Assembly (NCBI RefSeq): GCF_003992615.1
Contig: NZ_RZMY01000013.1
Coordinates: forward strand, 288,238-352,237
Direction: 5' to 3'
From: Flagellimonas beolgyonensis
GTDB taxonomy: Bacteria > Bacteroidota > Bacteroidia > Flavobacteriales > Flavobacteriaceae
Length of the DNA stretch: 64,000 bases
The position numbers and the translations under genes were made by a program. The notes below the pieces were generated by a model. The model was not told the origin of the DNA, did not search any database, and saw only the letters and a list, made by a program, of their open reading frames with translations. Shown piece after piece: positions 55,281 to 64,000 of this stretch (position 1 is the first letter of the stretch; the number at the start of each line of letters is the position of its first letter).

Positions 55281-55979
55281 GAATCCAATAAATCCAACCC
55301 CTCCAACCTTCAAGTTTTGTATGAGGACAATCACCTTATTGTGATCAACAAGCGTGTGGGCGACATTGTTCAGGGTGACAAAACAGGTGACACACCGCTT
55401 AGCGATGTAGTAAAACAGTACCTAAAAGAGAAATACAACAAACCGGGAAATGTGTATTTGGGGGTGGTGCATCGATTAGATCGCCCCACTTCGGGCATTG
55501 TGCTGTTTGCCAAAACCTCCAAGGCGTTGCCCCGACTCAACAAAATGTTTGCGGATGGCAGTACCCAGAAAACCTATTGGGCCATTGTAAAAAATCCTCC
55601 GGAAAAAGAAACCGATACGCTGGTCCACTGGATGGTCCGAAACCCAAAACAGAACAAATCCTACGCCCATTCCAAAGAAGTGCCTGAAAGCAAAAAAGCC
55701 ATATTGGAGTACAAGGTGCTACAACAATTGAACAACTATTTTTTATTGGAAATTGATTTGAAAACAGGACGACACCACCAGATTAGGGCACAATTGACAG
55801 CCATAGGGTGTTGGATCAAAGGCGATTTGAAATATGGCGCGGATAGAAGTAATCCTGATGGGGGAATACATTTACATGCAAGAAGACTCCAATTGCAACA
55901 TCCGGTGACCAAGGAAATTTTGACCTTTACCGCCCCACCCCCCGAGGACCCGGTTTGGGATGCCTGCACTAACGCGTAA
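55254..55979 (+). CDS. RluA family RNA pseudouridine synthase
   Basis: 241 residues. Catalytic Asp in HRLDRPTSGIVLFAKT; C-terminal TGRHHQIRAQL. The GTG start overlaps the stop of the four-helix gene. Residues 2-18 (KSKNPNIQESNKSNPSN) are coded by the right inverted repeat of the inserted element, not typical of the family; a TTG at 55317 could be an alternative start. Target RNA unknown. Confidence 0.9.
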   Translation: MKSKNPNIQESNKSNPSNLQVLYEDNHLIVINKRVGDIVQGDKTGDTPLSDVVKQYLKEKYNKPGNVYLGVVHRLDRPTSGIVLFAKTSKALPRLNKMFADGSTQKTYWAIVKNPPEKETDTLVHWMVRNPKQNKSYAHSKEVPESKKAILEYKVLQQLNNYFLLEIDLKTGRHHQIRAQLTAIGCWIKGDLKYGADRSNPDGGIHLHARRLQLQHPVTKEILTFTAPPPEDPVWDACTNA

Positions 55980-57513
55980 TCGCCAAAGCCTTTTCCCGAA
56001 TGATCTGTCCCACCGGTTTGTTCTCTAAATGGCTTTCCAACCACGATAAAATATCCAAATAGAGGAAAGCCCGTTTTTCATACGGATGGTTCTCGTATTT
56101 CTTAAGTTCGTTGTACAGTTTTTGGAACTCATTTTTTAGGTCTGTGGGATAAATATCGCCAAGGTTTCTCAAAAACTTGATCATCTCTTTTTGAACGGCA
56201 TGCAAGTCGTTCATTTTCAACAAGAATTTATAGGTGCTTTTAAGTTGAACTTCCAAATGGTAGTCCATTCCTGCTTCGTAATGGGCCACCAAGCTCAGTA
56301 CGCGCGCAAAGCACATGAGATCCTCCCTCATTTTAAGGTTCTTGTTGGAAATGATCCGCTTCAGATAAACAATGCAGTTTTTATTGTCGCCATTTCCAAA
56401 GTACAAACAGGCAATCTTGTAATAGAGCAGCATAATGTGGTGCTCATCTATGCGCTGTCGGTGTTTTTTGATGCCATATTCGATAATATTCACCAAATAC
56501 AGGCCTTTTTCAAAGGTACCTTCCAAAAAATGAAGGTTCAACTTGTTGGTATTGATATACAAAAAGGCCAGGGAGGCAATATTGTCGTTTTGGGGAAAGT
56601 CCGGGTGCTCCACCTGGGCTTCCAAACGGTCCAATGTTTCCTTGAACTGTGATGCATACTTCACAAAAAACAAAGCTTCCAACAGGTAATGGTTGCCCTT
56701 CAGAAAGAACACTGGGTTCAAGGCGATCATGTGTTCGTTGTCATAAAACAGGTCCACCCATTTACTGGCATATTTATAGGCAGAAAGAAAATCCTGGATC
56801 AAAAGGCTATACCATAAATGGGCCTTGTAGAGCCAAAGTTTTTCCCGAAATCCCAACGTATCGATGTCATAAACGGGCAAATGCTTCTCAAAATAGGACT
56901 TCACCTTGTTCAAATCCTCATCGCTTCGCACGTAGCCCACCTTCAGCATCATACTGTACAATTGCAACGAGAGGTTGGACAACTTACTGGTCATCACATT
57001 TTGTTCGGATAGTTCTTTGGCTTGTAAAGCCAACTCATCAGCACGATCTGGAATACTTCTTGTAATGTATTGGGTCTCGATTACTTTTTCGAGCTCCACG
57101 ATTTCATAGGCCACATTCTTTTCCTCGTTCTCTATTGCGAAAGATTTGGCCTTATCCAATATTTTCAAGCTTTGCTTGTAGAGTCCCTTTTGGTAAAGAA
57201 TGGTGGCAAAATCCAACTGTTCCCGAATCTGAATGCGCACATTTTGGTTCACCGGGTTCAACCTAAGGCTGACCAATATCTGTTTGTACAAGTGGGCCTT
57301 CAGGTTGGATAACTGTGCCTTTTTTACAATTCCGCTGTCCAAAATTTGCCGTTCATCATACGTCCGCATCTTGTCCAACAAGTTGAACAGTGCCAAAAAC
57401 TTGGCATCCGTGTTCACTCCCAAACGGCCAACATAAAGCTTAAATTGGCGTTTTTCCGACTTGGAAAGGGATTTGATCAGCACGAACAACGCATCCTTAT
57501 GGGCATTTGTCAT
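55969..57513 (-). CDS. Large helical (TPR-like) hypothetical protein
   Basis: 514 residues, almost all helix with repeats of about 35 residues (KAQLSNLKAHLYKQILVSLR..., LYQKGLYKQSLKILDKAKSF). It resembles conserved Flavobacteriaceae proteins without known function. It ends 11 bases inside rluA, convergently. Confidence 0.8.
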   Translation of the reverse strand: MTNAHKDALFVLIKSLSKSEKRQFKLYVGRLGVNTDAKFLALFNLLDKMRTYDERQILDSGIVKKAQLSNLKAHLYKQILVSLRLNPVNQNVRIQIREQLDFATILYQKGLYKQSLKILDKAKSFAIENEEKNVAYEIVELEKVIETQYITRSIPDRADELALQAKELSEQNVMTSKLSNLSLQLYSMMLKVGYVRSDEDLNKVKSYFEKHLPVYDIDTLGFREKLWLYKAHLWYSLLIQDFLSAYKYASKWVDLFYDNEHMIALNPVFFLKGNHYLLEALFFVKYASQFKETLDRLEAQVEHPDFPQNDNIASLAFLYINTNKLNLHFLEGTFEKGLYLVNIIEYGIKKHRQRIDEHHIMLLYYKIACLYFGNGDNKNCIVYLKRIISNKNLKMREDLMCFARVLSLVAHYEAGMDYHLEVQLKSTYKFLLKMNDLHAVQKEMIKFLRNLGDIYPTDLKNEFQKLYNELKKYENHPYEKRAFLYLDILSWLESHLENKPVGQIIREKALAITR

Positions 57514-57658
57514 CGTAAAAAATATTATTTAAAATATTGTATTTCAGTTATTTAAACTACTCGGTAAGTGCTTTAACGTTGTAACGTGACCCAGCCTACT
57601 TTTCATCTTCGCCCTTCCTTCTCTATTTTCGTAAGTCTTAGAAAAACAGATGGGAATA

Positions 57659-58831
57659 ATGGGTAAAGATAAGGTACAAATTTTTGATACAACACTACGA
57701 GATGGAGAACAAGTTCCGGGGTGCAAACTGGACACGGAACAAAAATTGGTGATCGCCGATCGTTTGGATGAACTGGGCGTTGATGTGATTGAAGCAGGAT
57801 TTCCAATATCCAGTCCCGGTGATTTCAACTCTGTACAGGAAATTGCCAAATTGGTCAAACACGCAACGGTTTGTGGGTTGACCAGGGCGGTGAAAAAAGA
57901 TATCGAAGTGGCCGCTGAAGCCATCAAATTGGCAAAAAAGCCACGCATACATACGGGAATCGGAACTTCGGAATCCCATATCAAATACAAATTCAACTCC
58001 ACACAGGATAAAATTATTGAGCGTGCCGTGGAAGCCGTTGCCTATGCCAAAACCTTTGTTGAGGATGTGGAATTTTATGCCGAGGATGCAGGCCGAACCG
58101 ACAATGAGTATTTGGCCAGGGTTTGCGAGGCCGTCATCAAGGCCGGGGCTACCGTGTTAAACATTCCGGATACGACGGGTTATTGTTTGCCCGAAGAATA
58201 CGGTGCCAAGATGAAATACCTAAAAGAAAACGTTAAGGGCATTGACAAAGCCATCCTTTCCTGCCACTGCCATAACGACCTTGGATTGGCCACAGCCAAT
58301 TCCATTGCAGGGGTAATCAACGGAGCGCGGCAGATAGAATGCACCATAAACGGTATAGGCGAGCGTGCCGGAAACACCTCTTTGGAAGAGGTGGTCATGA
58401 TTTTAAGACAACACCCATATTTGAACTTGGATACCAATATCAATAGTCAATTACTTTGGGACACCAGCCAAATGGTCTCCCAAAAAATGGGAATGCCAGT
58501 GCAGCCCAATAAGGCCATTGTGGGGTCCAATGCATTTGCCCACAGCTCCGGAATCCATCAAGATGGTGTGATCAAACAAAGGGAAACTTACGAAATCATC
58601 GACCCCAAAGATGTGGGCGTTAGTGAATCCTCCATCGTACTTACAGCAAGAAGTGGTCGTGCCGCTTTGGCCTATCGTGCTAAAAAAGTGGGTTACGAAC
58701 TGACCAAGCTTCAGTTGGATGTGGTCTATGAAAACTTCTTGAAATACGCGGATAGAAAAAAAGAGATTGTTGATGAGGACATCCATGAAATTGTGGAAAC
58801 CAGCAACATCAGCATTCAAAATATTGTTTAA
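57659..58831 (+). CDS. leuA: 2-isopropylmalate synthase, short form
   Basis: 390 residues: [17 protein letters not shown] (metal and active-site block), [28 protein letters not shown] and [10 protein letters not shown]. The long C-terminal leucine-binding regulatory domain of the roughly 510-residue form is missing, so feedback control must differ. A GTG/ATG nine bases upstream is possible. leuB follows after 11 bases. Confidence 0.93.
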   Translation: MGKDKVQIFDTTLRDGEQVPGCKLDTEQKLVIADRLDELGVDVIEAGFPISSPGDFNSVQEIAKLVKHATVCGLTRAVKKDIEVAAEAIKLAKKPRIHTGIGTSESHIKYKFNSTQDKIIERAVEAVAYAKTFVEDVEFYAEDAGRTDNEYLARVCEAVIKAGATVLNIPDTTGYCLPEEYGAKMKYLKENVKGIDKAILSCHCHNDLGLATANSIAGVINGARQIECTINGIGERAGNTSLEEVVMILRQHPYLNLDTNINSQLLWDTSQMVSQKMGMPVQPNKAIVGSNAFAHSSGIHQDGVIKQRETYEIIDPKDVGVSESSIVLTARSGRAALAYRAKKVGYELTKLQLDVVYENFLKYADRKKEIVDEDIHEIVETSNISIQNIV

Positions 58832-58842
58832 TTCCCCTTTTT

Positions 58843-59961
58843 ATGAACCTAAAGATTGCTTTGCTTCCCGGAGATGGCATAGGGCCTGAGGTCCTGCATC
58901 AAGCGGTTAAATGTTTACAGGCCGTTGAGGAAGTCTTCAATCATCATTTTACGTTCAAAGAAGCTCCCGTGGGGGCTATTGCCATCGCCAAAAAAGGAGT
59001 TCCCCTACCCGATTCAACCTTAAGCTTGTGCAAAGAGGCAGATGCTGTATTGTTTGGGGCCATCGGAGACCCGAAATACGACAACGACCCCGAAGCCAAG
59101 ATTCGTCCGGAACAAGGGTTGCTCCAATTGCGCAAAGAATTGGGACTCTTTGCCAATATTCGGCCCATTATGTCGCACCAGACTTTGTTGAACAAATCGC
59201 CCCTGAAGAAAGAAATCATTTCAGGAACAGATTTTGTGATCTACCGCGAGCTCACTGGCGGTATCTATTTTGGGGAGAAAAAATTGAATGCCGAGGGTAC
59301 AGTCGCTTCCGATCTTTGTGAATATTCGGAAGAAGAGATCAGCAGAGTGGCCCATTTGGCCTTCAAAGCGGCAAAAAACAGAAAAAAGAAAGTCACCTTG
59401 GTTGACAAGGCCAACGTGCTGGAGTCCTCCAGATTGTGGCGAAAAGTAGTGGGCAAAATCGCAGAAAGCTACCCTGAGGTACAATTGGACTTTTTGTTTG
59501 TGGACAATGCGGCCATGCAGATCATTCTCAATCCCAAACAGTTTGATGTAATCCTAACCGAAAACATGTTCGGCGATATTATTTCCGATGAAGGCAGTGT
59601 TATTGGAGGGTCCATTGGTCTGCTTGCTTCTGCCTCTGTTGGCGAGGAAAATGCGCTTTTTGAACCCATTCACGGTTCTTACCCCCAAGCCAAGGGCAAG
59701 GATATTGCCAACCCAATTGCCTCCATTTTATCCGCTGCCATGCTATTGGAGCATTTTGGACTGCATGAAGAAGCTTGGGCCGTAAAGAAAGCGGTGGACA
59801 AAAGCCTTAAAAAGGGTGTGGTTACGCCAGACCTTAAGGCTAAAAGTCAATATGGCACCAATCAGGTAGGTGATTTTATTGCCCACAACATCGTTGATAT
59901 TGAAGACAACTTCAACATGAACGATGAAAACATCGATTTGGGCAAATCCACAATCATTTAA
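58843..59961 (+). CDS. leuB: 3-isopropylmalate dehydrogenase
   Basis: 372 residues: LPGDGIGPEVL, ELTGGIYFGEK, TEN MFGDIISDE and EPIHGSYPQAKGKDIANP. NAD-dependent, leucine biosynthesis, dimer in cytosol. Cotranscribed with leuA. leuC and leuD are not in the window. Confidence 0.96.
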   Translation: MNLKIALLPGDGIGPEVLHQAVKCLQAVEEVFNHHFTFKEAPVGAIAIAKKGVPLPDSTLSLCKEADAVLFGAIGDPKYDNDPEAKIRPEQGLLQLRKELGLFANIRPIMSHQTLLNKSPLKKEIISGTDFVIYRELTGGIYFGEKKLNAEGTVASDLCEYSEEEISRVAHLAFKAAKNRKKKVTLVDKANVLESSRLWRKVVGKIAESYPEVQLDFLFVDNAAMQIILNPKQFDVILTENMFGDIISDEGSVIGGSIGLLASASVGEENALFEPIHGSYPQAKGKDIANPIASILSAAMLLEHFGLHEEAWAVKKAVDKSLKKGVVTPDLKAKSQYGTNQVGDFIAHNIVDIEDNFNMNDENIDLGKSTII

Positions 59962-59967
59962 ACGCTG

Positions 59968-61206
59968 TTATTGCGCAACTTCTTGACCCGTCAAATCTTC
60001 CAGGGTTGCACGGAACTGCTCTTTAAACTCTTCAAACTTTTCTCCGGTTGCAGGACCATTGAAGCCGGTATGTATTTTTTTCACCTCCCCTTCCCTATCA
60101 ATGTAAATGGTGGTCGGGTACGACAAAATATGGTTGAGCATGGGCAATTTTTCATTGGCCTTCTGCTTGTTGGATGTCCCATATTGAGCCAATAAGATGG
60201 GATAGGTCACTTCTTCCCTTTCTTGTAACCGTCGGATACCTTCGAAGGCCTTCTCCTCGGTTTTGGCATATTCAAAAGCAAGACCCACAAATTGGACATC
60301 CAAATCAGGGTTGTTTTTTAAGAAATCGACATAATAACGGGTTTCATCCAAGCAATTGGTACACCAGGTACCCATGATCTGTACCAACACGGGCTTATTG
60401 CGAAACATTGGATCGGAAAGACCCACCATTTTTCCCGACGCATTGGGAAACGAAAAATCAAATTTATCGTAGCCCTCCCTCAAGTAGGTAAGGTTGTCGG
60501 AATCGGGCAGTTCAAAAGCCTCGTTGCGTGCGCCCATAAATTCCTGTACCGCATGCCTGCCGGAATAGAATTTCCCGTTCAAGGTGCTATCGGTTACTTG
60601 GGCCAAAAATAGAAACACATGTGAACCATCAAATGCGGACAATTTCATGCTATCGCCAGAAACCACTCCCTCCAAATACCGGTAATCCCCGGTATTGGTT
60701 CGAAACGTGCCTTTTACCTTATTGCCATTTTGCATAAAAATGCCCTTGGCCGGATACTCATTTTCAGTGTTTACGTTAAAATAGGATTCCCAAATGCCTG
60801 AAATGTTCACTTTGGCGTTCTCTTTCACTTCAAAGCGTTCCGATGGTCCCTGCACGGCGTGGAAAGGCACCCTACGATCCTTGCTTTCCTCTATAAACTC
60901 CCCAACAATCTCGTTTTCGGTATAGGTGCCGGAAATGTGACCTTCGAATATGGGCATTCGAATATTGATTGAGTCGCCATTAAAACTGAATTCATCTACC
61001 GTAACCACTTCTTCTGCATTGTACATTTTCATGGTGTACTTCCCATCAGCATCCATGGCAAGGGTAAAATTGAAAGGCAATAGTTGACCTTCGGATACTT
61101 CCATTTTGGCAAGCCAATCACCCACGGCCAAACTTGTATTTTCCTGTTTATTACATGAGGTAATAAACAGGCTAACAACCAGTAACAGCAGTACTGTATT
61201 TTTCAT
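59968..61206 (-). CDS. TlpA-like thioredoxin-fold lipoprotein
   Basis: 412 residues: lipobox FITSC (Cys 18), two beta-rich domains, then thioredoxin fold with MGTWCTNCLDETRYY. Probably a periplasmic thiol reductase. It converges with leuB, six bases apart. Confidence 0.9.
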   Translation of the reverse strand: MKNTVLLLLVVSLFITSCNKQENTSLAVGDWLAKMEVSEGQLLPFNFTLAMDADGKYTMKMYNAEEVVTVDEFSFNGDSINIRMPIFEGHISGTYTENEIVGEFIEESKDRRVPFHAVQGPSERFEVKENAKVNISGIWESYFNVNTENEYPAKGIFMQNGNKVKGTFRTNTGDYRYLEGVVSGDSMKLSAFDGSHVFLFLAQVTDSTLNGKFYSGRHAVQEFMGARNEAFELPDSDNLTYLREGYDKFDFSFPNASGKMVGLSDPMFRNKPVLVQIMGTWCTNCLDETRYYVDFLKNNPDLDVQFVGLAFEYAKTEEKAFEGIRRLQEREEVTYPILLAQYGTSNKQKANEKLPMLNHILSYPTTIYIDREGEVKKIHTGFNGPATGEKFEEFKEQFRATLEDLTGQEVAQ

Positions 61207-61285
61207 TTAGTGAAAGATTTTTCTTAAAAGTAGCAAAACCATTTGACAAGAAACAACATCAAACGCCATATGACGGTTATTTCCG

Positions 61286-61316
61286 TTGAATCTGTTCCCC
61301 TATTGTTTTATATTTG
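61286..61316 (+). promoter_or_regulatory. Promoter of pheT, Bacteroidota type
   Basis: TTG at 61286-61288, 20 bases, then TATATTTG at 61309-61316 match the -33/-7 consensus. The ATG is 19 bases after the box. Confidence 0.7.
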
Positions 61317-61335
61317 TCCACTCTAAAAATGGGGT

Positions 61336-63750
61336 ATGAAGATTTCTTACAACTGGTTGAAGCAATTTTTGCAAATTGATTGGGATGCACAAAAAACAGG
61401 TGAACTTTTAACAGATTTAGGTCTGGAAGTTGAAGGTATCTCACAATTTGAATCAGTTAAAGGTGGATTGAAGGGTATTGTGGTAGGTCATGTGCTTACG
61501 TGTGTACCACATCCAAATGCCGACAGGCTAAAACTTACCACGGTTGATGTAGGACAGGAAAGTCCACTGCAAATAGTATGTGGCGCGCCCAATGTGGCGG
61601 CCGGACAAAAAGTTCCCGTAGCTACCATTGGCACTACGCTGTATACCAAGGAAGGTGAAGCATGGGTAATCAAGAAAGGAAAGATAAGAGGTGAGGAAAG
61701 CCAGGGTATGATCTGTGCCGAGGACGAAATTGGCCTGGGTGACAGTCATGACGGCATTATGATCTTGAATGAGGCACTTGAACCGGGAACCCCATGTTCC
61801 AAGGTGTTTGATACGGAGAACGACGAAGTTTTCGAAATTGGCCTGACCCCAAACCGTGCCGATGCCATGAGCCATTTTGGCGTGGCGCGTGATTTAAAAG
61901 CAGGATTGGAACAAAAGGAGGTCATCAAGGAATTGGTAACGCCGTCCACCAGTAATTTTTCGATAGATAACCGCTCCCTTAAAATAGATGTAGAGGTCAA
62001 GGATAGCCACCGAGCCCCCAGGTATTGTGGCTTGACCATCAGCAATTTGATCGTACAGGAATCGCCGGATTGGCTGAAAAACCGATTAAGGGCCATCGGA
62101 CTTTCCCCTATCAATAATGTGGTGGATGTGACCAATTATGTATTGCACGAATTGGGCCAACCGCTCCATGCTTTTGACGCTTCCAAGATCAAGGGAAACA
62201 AAATCGAGGTGAAGACTTTGCCTACAGGCACCAAGTTCCGCACGTTGGATGATGTGGAACGGGAACTCCATGAAGAAGATTTAATGATCTGTGATGCGGA
62301 AAAACCCATGTGTATTGCAGGAGTATTTGGCGGCTTATATTCCGGGGTTACCGAGCACACTTCATCCATCTTTTTGGAAAGCGCCTATTTCGACCCGGTA
62401 TCCATTCGTAAAACAGCCAAAAGACATGGGTTGAACACCGATGCTTCGTTCCGTTTCGAGCGTGGCATTGATATCAACATTACCGAATATGCACTCAAAC
62501 GTGCTGCATTGCTTATCCGGGAGATTGCCGGTGGCTACATCAGCTCCGAAATCATCGACCTATATCCAAAGAAGCCCCAGGACCGGCAAGTGTTCTTGAC
62601 CTTTGATAAGATCAACAATCTTATTGGCCAAGAGATTCCCCGTGACAAAATCAAGGCGATTTTATCCTCATTGGAAATCCGAATCAACAATGTGACCGAA
62701 TCTGGCTTGGGTCTGACGATTCCAAGTTACCGCGTGGATGTGACCCGTGAGGTGGATGTTATTGAGGAAATCCTTAGGGTCTATGGGTACAACAATATCG
62801 ATTTCAAGGAAAAACTGAATGCCTCCATTGCCAAAACGTCCCGATTTGAGAACCACAGGATCCAGGACATCATCGGTGATATGTTGGCCGGTAAAGGATT
62901 TTATGAAATCATGACCAACAGTTTGGTTTCTGTTGATTCTTTAAATGAAGCCGAGACAACTTCAGCTGTAAAGATGTTGAACCCGCTAAGTGCCGATCTT
63001 TCAGTATTACGGACGTCAATGTTATCCTCTGGGCTACAGACCGTGGGTTACAACCATAACCGACAAAAAACGGACCTTAAGCTTTTTGAATTTGGCAAAA
63101 CCTATCAGCACGATGGTGCCTATAAAGAAAAACAGCATTTGGCCCTTTACATTTCAGGAGAGCGGCACCAAGACAGCTGGGTGGTACCCTCCAGAAAAAC
63201 TGACTTTTTCTATTTAAAGGGTATCGTTGATACCGTTTTGGCACGTTTGGGTTTCAATTGGTTGGAAAGCCACCCATGTACCGACGAACATCTGTCTGAA
63301 GGTGTTTCCTATGTGGCCAACGACAAGGTTTTGGCAACTTTCGGGTTGATTGGCAAAGCCGAGCTTAAAAAACACGATGTAAAACAAGAAGTGCTTTATG
63401 CCGACTTTGATTGGGACGTTATCCTAGAATCCATCAATACGCAAAACAAGGTATTCAAGGAAATTCCAAAATTCCCAGAAGTAACCCGCGACTTTGCCTT
63501 ATTGGTGGATGAATCCGTTACTTTTCAAAAGGTGTACGACCTTGCTTGGAAAACGGAGAACAAACTATTGAAAAAGGTCAATTTGTTCGATGTCTATACC
63601 GGCAAGAACTTACCTGAAGGCAAAAAATCCTATGCGGTGAGTTTTACCCTATTGGACGAAAACAAAACGCTTACGGATAAGCAAATCGAGAAGATAATGG
63701 GCAAATTATTGGCCCAATTCCAGAAAGAGCTGGGAGCCGTATTACGTTGA
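61336..63750 (+). CDS. pheT: Phenylalanine-tRNA ligase beta subunit
   Basis: 804 residues: tRNA-binding OB domain (GIVVGHVLTCVPHPNADRLK, about 45-150), B3/B4 editing region (about 210-380), B5 domain (about 405-475), catalytic-like core and C-terminal FDX-ACB domain. Charges tRNA-Phe with the alpha subunit, which is not adjacent. Confidence 0.97.
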   Translation: MKISYNWLKQFLQIDWDAQKTGELLTDLGLEVEGISQFESVKGGLKGIVVGHVLTCVPHPNADRLKLTTVDVGQESPLQIVCGAPNVAAGQKVPVATIGTTLYTKEGEAWVIKKGKIRGEESQGMICAEDEIGLGDSHDGIMILNEALEPGTPCSKVFDTENDEVFEIGLTPNRADAMSHFGVARDLKAGLEQKEVIKELVTPSTSNFSIDNRSLKIDVEVKDSHRAPRYCGLTISNLIVQESPDWLKNRLRAIGLSPINNVVDVTNYVLHELGQPLHAFDASKIKGNKIEVKTLPTGTKFRTLDDVERELHEEDLMICDAEKPMCIAGVFGGLYSGVTEHTSSIFLESAYFDPVSIRKTAKRHGLNTDASFRFERGIDINITEYALKRAALLIREIAGGYISSEIIDLYPKKPQDRQVFLTFDKINNLIGQEIPRDKIKAILSSLEIRINNVTESGLGLTIPSYRVDVTREVDVIEEILRVYGYNNIDFKEKLNASIAKTSRFENHRIQDIIGDMLAGKGFYEIMTNSLVSVDSLNEAETTSAVKMLNPLSADLSVLRTSMLSSGLQTVGYNHNRQKTDLKLFEFGKTYQHDGAYKEKQHLALYISGERHQDSWVVPSRKTDFFYLKGIVDTVLARLGFNWLESHPCTDEHLSEGVSYVANDKVLATFGLIGKAELKKHDVKQEVLYADFDWDVILESINTQNKVFKEIPKFPEVTRDFALLVDESVTFQKVYDLAWKTENKLLKKVNLFDVYTGKNLPEGKKSYAVSFTLLDENKTLTDKQIEKIMGKLLAQFQKELGAVLR

Positions 63751-64000
63751 TTACATTTGCGTGGGCAGAATCACACTGTCAATCTCATGGACCACCCCAA
63801 TTTTGGAATTTAGGTCCGCAGTCGTAATGCGTGCAGTATTCCCCATGGGGTCCGTCAGCACAATATCATAACCATCAAGGTGTGCCAATAATTTTTTACC
63901 CTGTACCGTTGTGAAACTGGCCTTTCCATTCCCCCGGCACATGGCACTCAAAATTCGGGAAGCCGTCAACTGTCCTGCCACTATGTGATAAGTAAGCAAT
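63751..64000 (-). CDS. Fasciclin (FAS1) domain protein, 5' end outside window
   Basis: C-terminal end of a FAS1 domain: LTYHIVAGQLTAS (conserved H-box) and DIVLTDPMGNTARITTADL, ending VVHEIDSVILPTQM. It continues beyond the right edge, so the start is unseen. Such proteins are secreted or lipid-anchored adhesive domains. The stop directly follows pheT, convergent. Confidence 0.87.
   Translation of the reverse strand, partial: LLTYHIVAGQLTASRILSAMCRGNGKASFTTVQGKKLLAHLDGYDIVLTDPMGNTARITTADLNSKIGVVHEIDSVILPTQM

Overview
The window looks like a chromosome segment of a marine member of the Flavobacteriaceae (Bacteroidota), probably close to Muricauda/Allomuricauda. Evidence: Bacteroidota-type promoter boxes (TANNTTTG, best in front of pheT), few Shine-Dalgarno sites, short overlapping operons, many lipoproteins with N-terminal lipoboxes, a short LeuA, a GerW-like protein in a non-spore-former, and the block ftsK-lolA-lptF/G-ribB. 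The assignment rests on gene content and protein resemblance, not on a search.

Layout. 1-10.6 kb is core: an NhaC-type antiporter (cut by the left edge), tpx-dgkA, the tight ftsK-lolA-lptF/G-ribBA operon, a DegT-family aminotransferase, a TauE/SafE exporter and a small barrel protein. At 10.75 kb lies tRNA-Ser(UGA). Its 3' end is partly repeated at 16.64 kb, which brackets a 5.8 kb candidate island. The island holds a decayed restriction-type gene, a Met-rich lipoprotein, a SHOCT protein, and a copper module (AraC-type regulator with a metal-binding-like N-terminus, CopA-type ATPase broken by one stop codon, small HMA protein, DoxX protein).

16.7-38.8 kb is accessory: SPFH proteins, duplicated small cupins, a second AraC-type regulator, an operon joining a DUF1611 protein, a PLP racemase and a VanX-like dipeptidase, a PIG-L deacetylase, a BON protein, a fused GT4 glycosyltransferase facing a GH130 enzyme, a CFA-synthase-like methyltransferase, a fatty acid desaturase, small envelope proteins and a Ca2+/H+ antiporter. 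Several transcription units here share a 15-bp site close to TGTGATTTATGCAAC, about 60-105 bp before the start codon and always in the same orientation. I read this as an undescribed envelope-stress-like regulon, and it is the most interesting signal in the window.

38.9-64 kb returns to core and regulatory genes: a GerW/YtfI-like pair, a sigma-54 activator with a candidate sigma-54 promoter and twin palindromes nearby, two TlpA-like lipoproteins, DoxX, MarC, a PD40 protein, a response regulator with Glu in place of the phospho-Asp, dnaK, sdaA, panB, a four-helix-bundle gene between inverted repeats, rluA, leuA-leuB, pheT and a fasciclin protein cut by the right edge. No CRISPR array, transposase, integrase or rRNA gene was seen.
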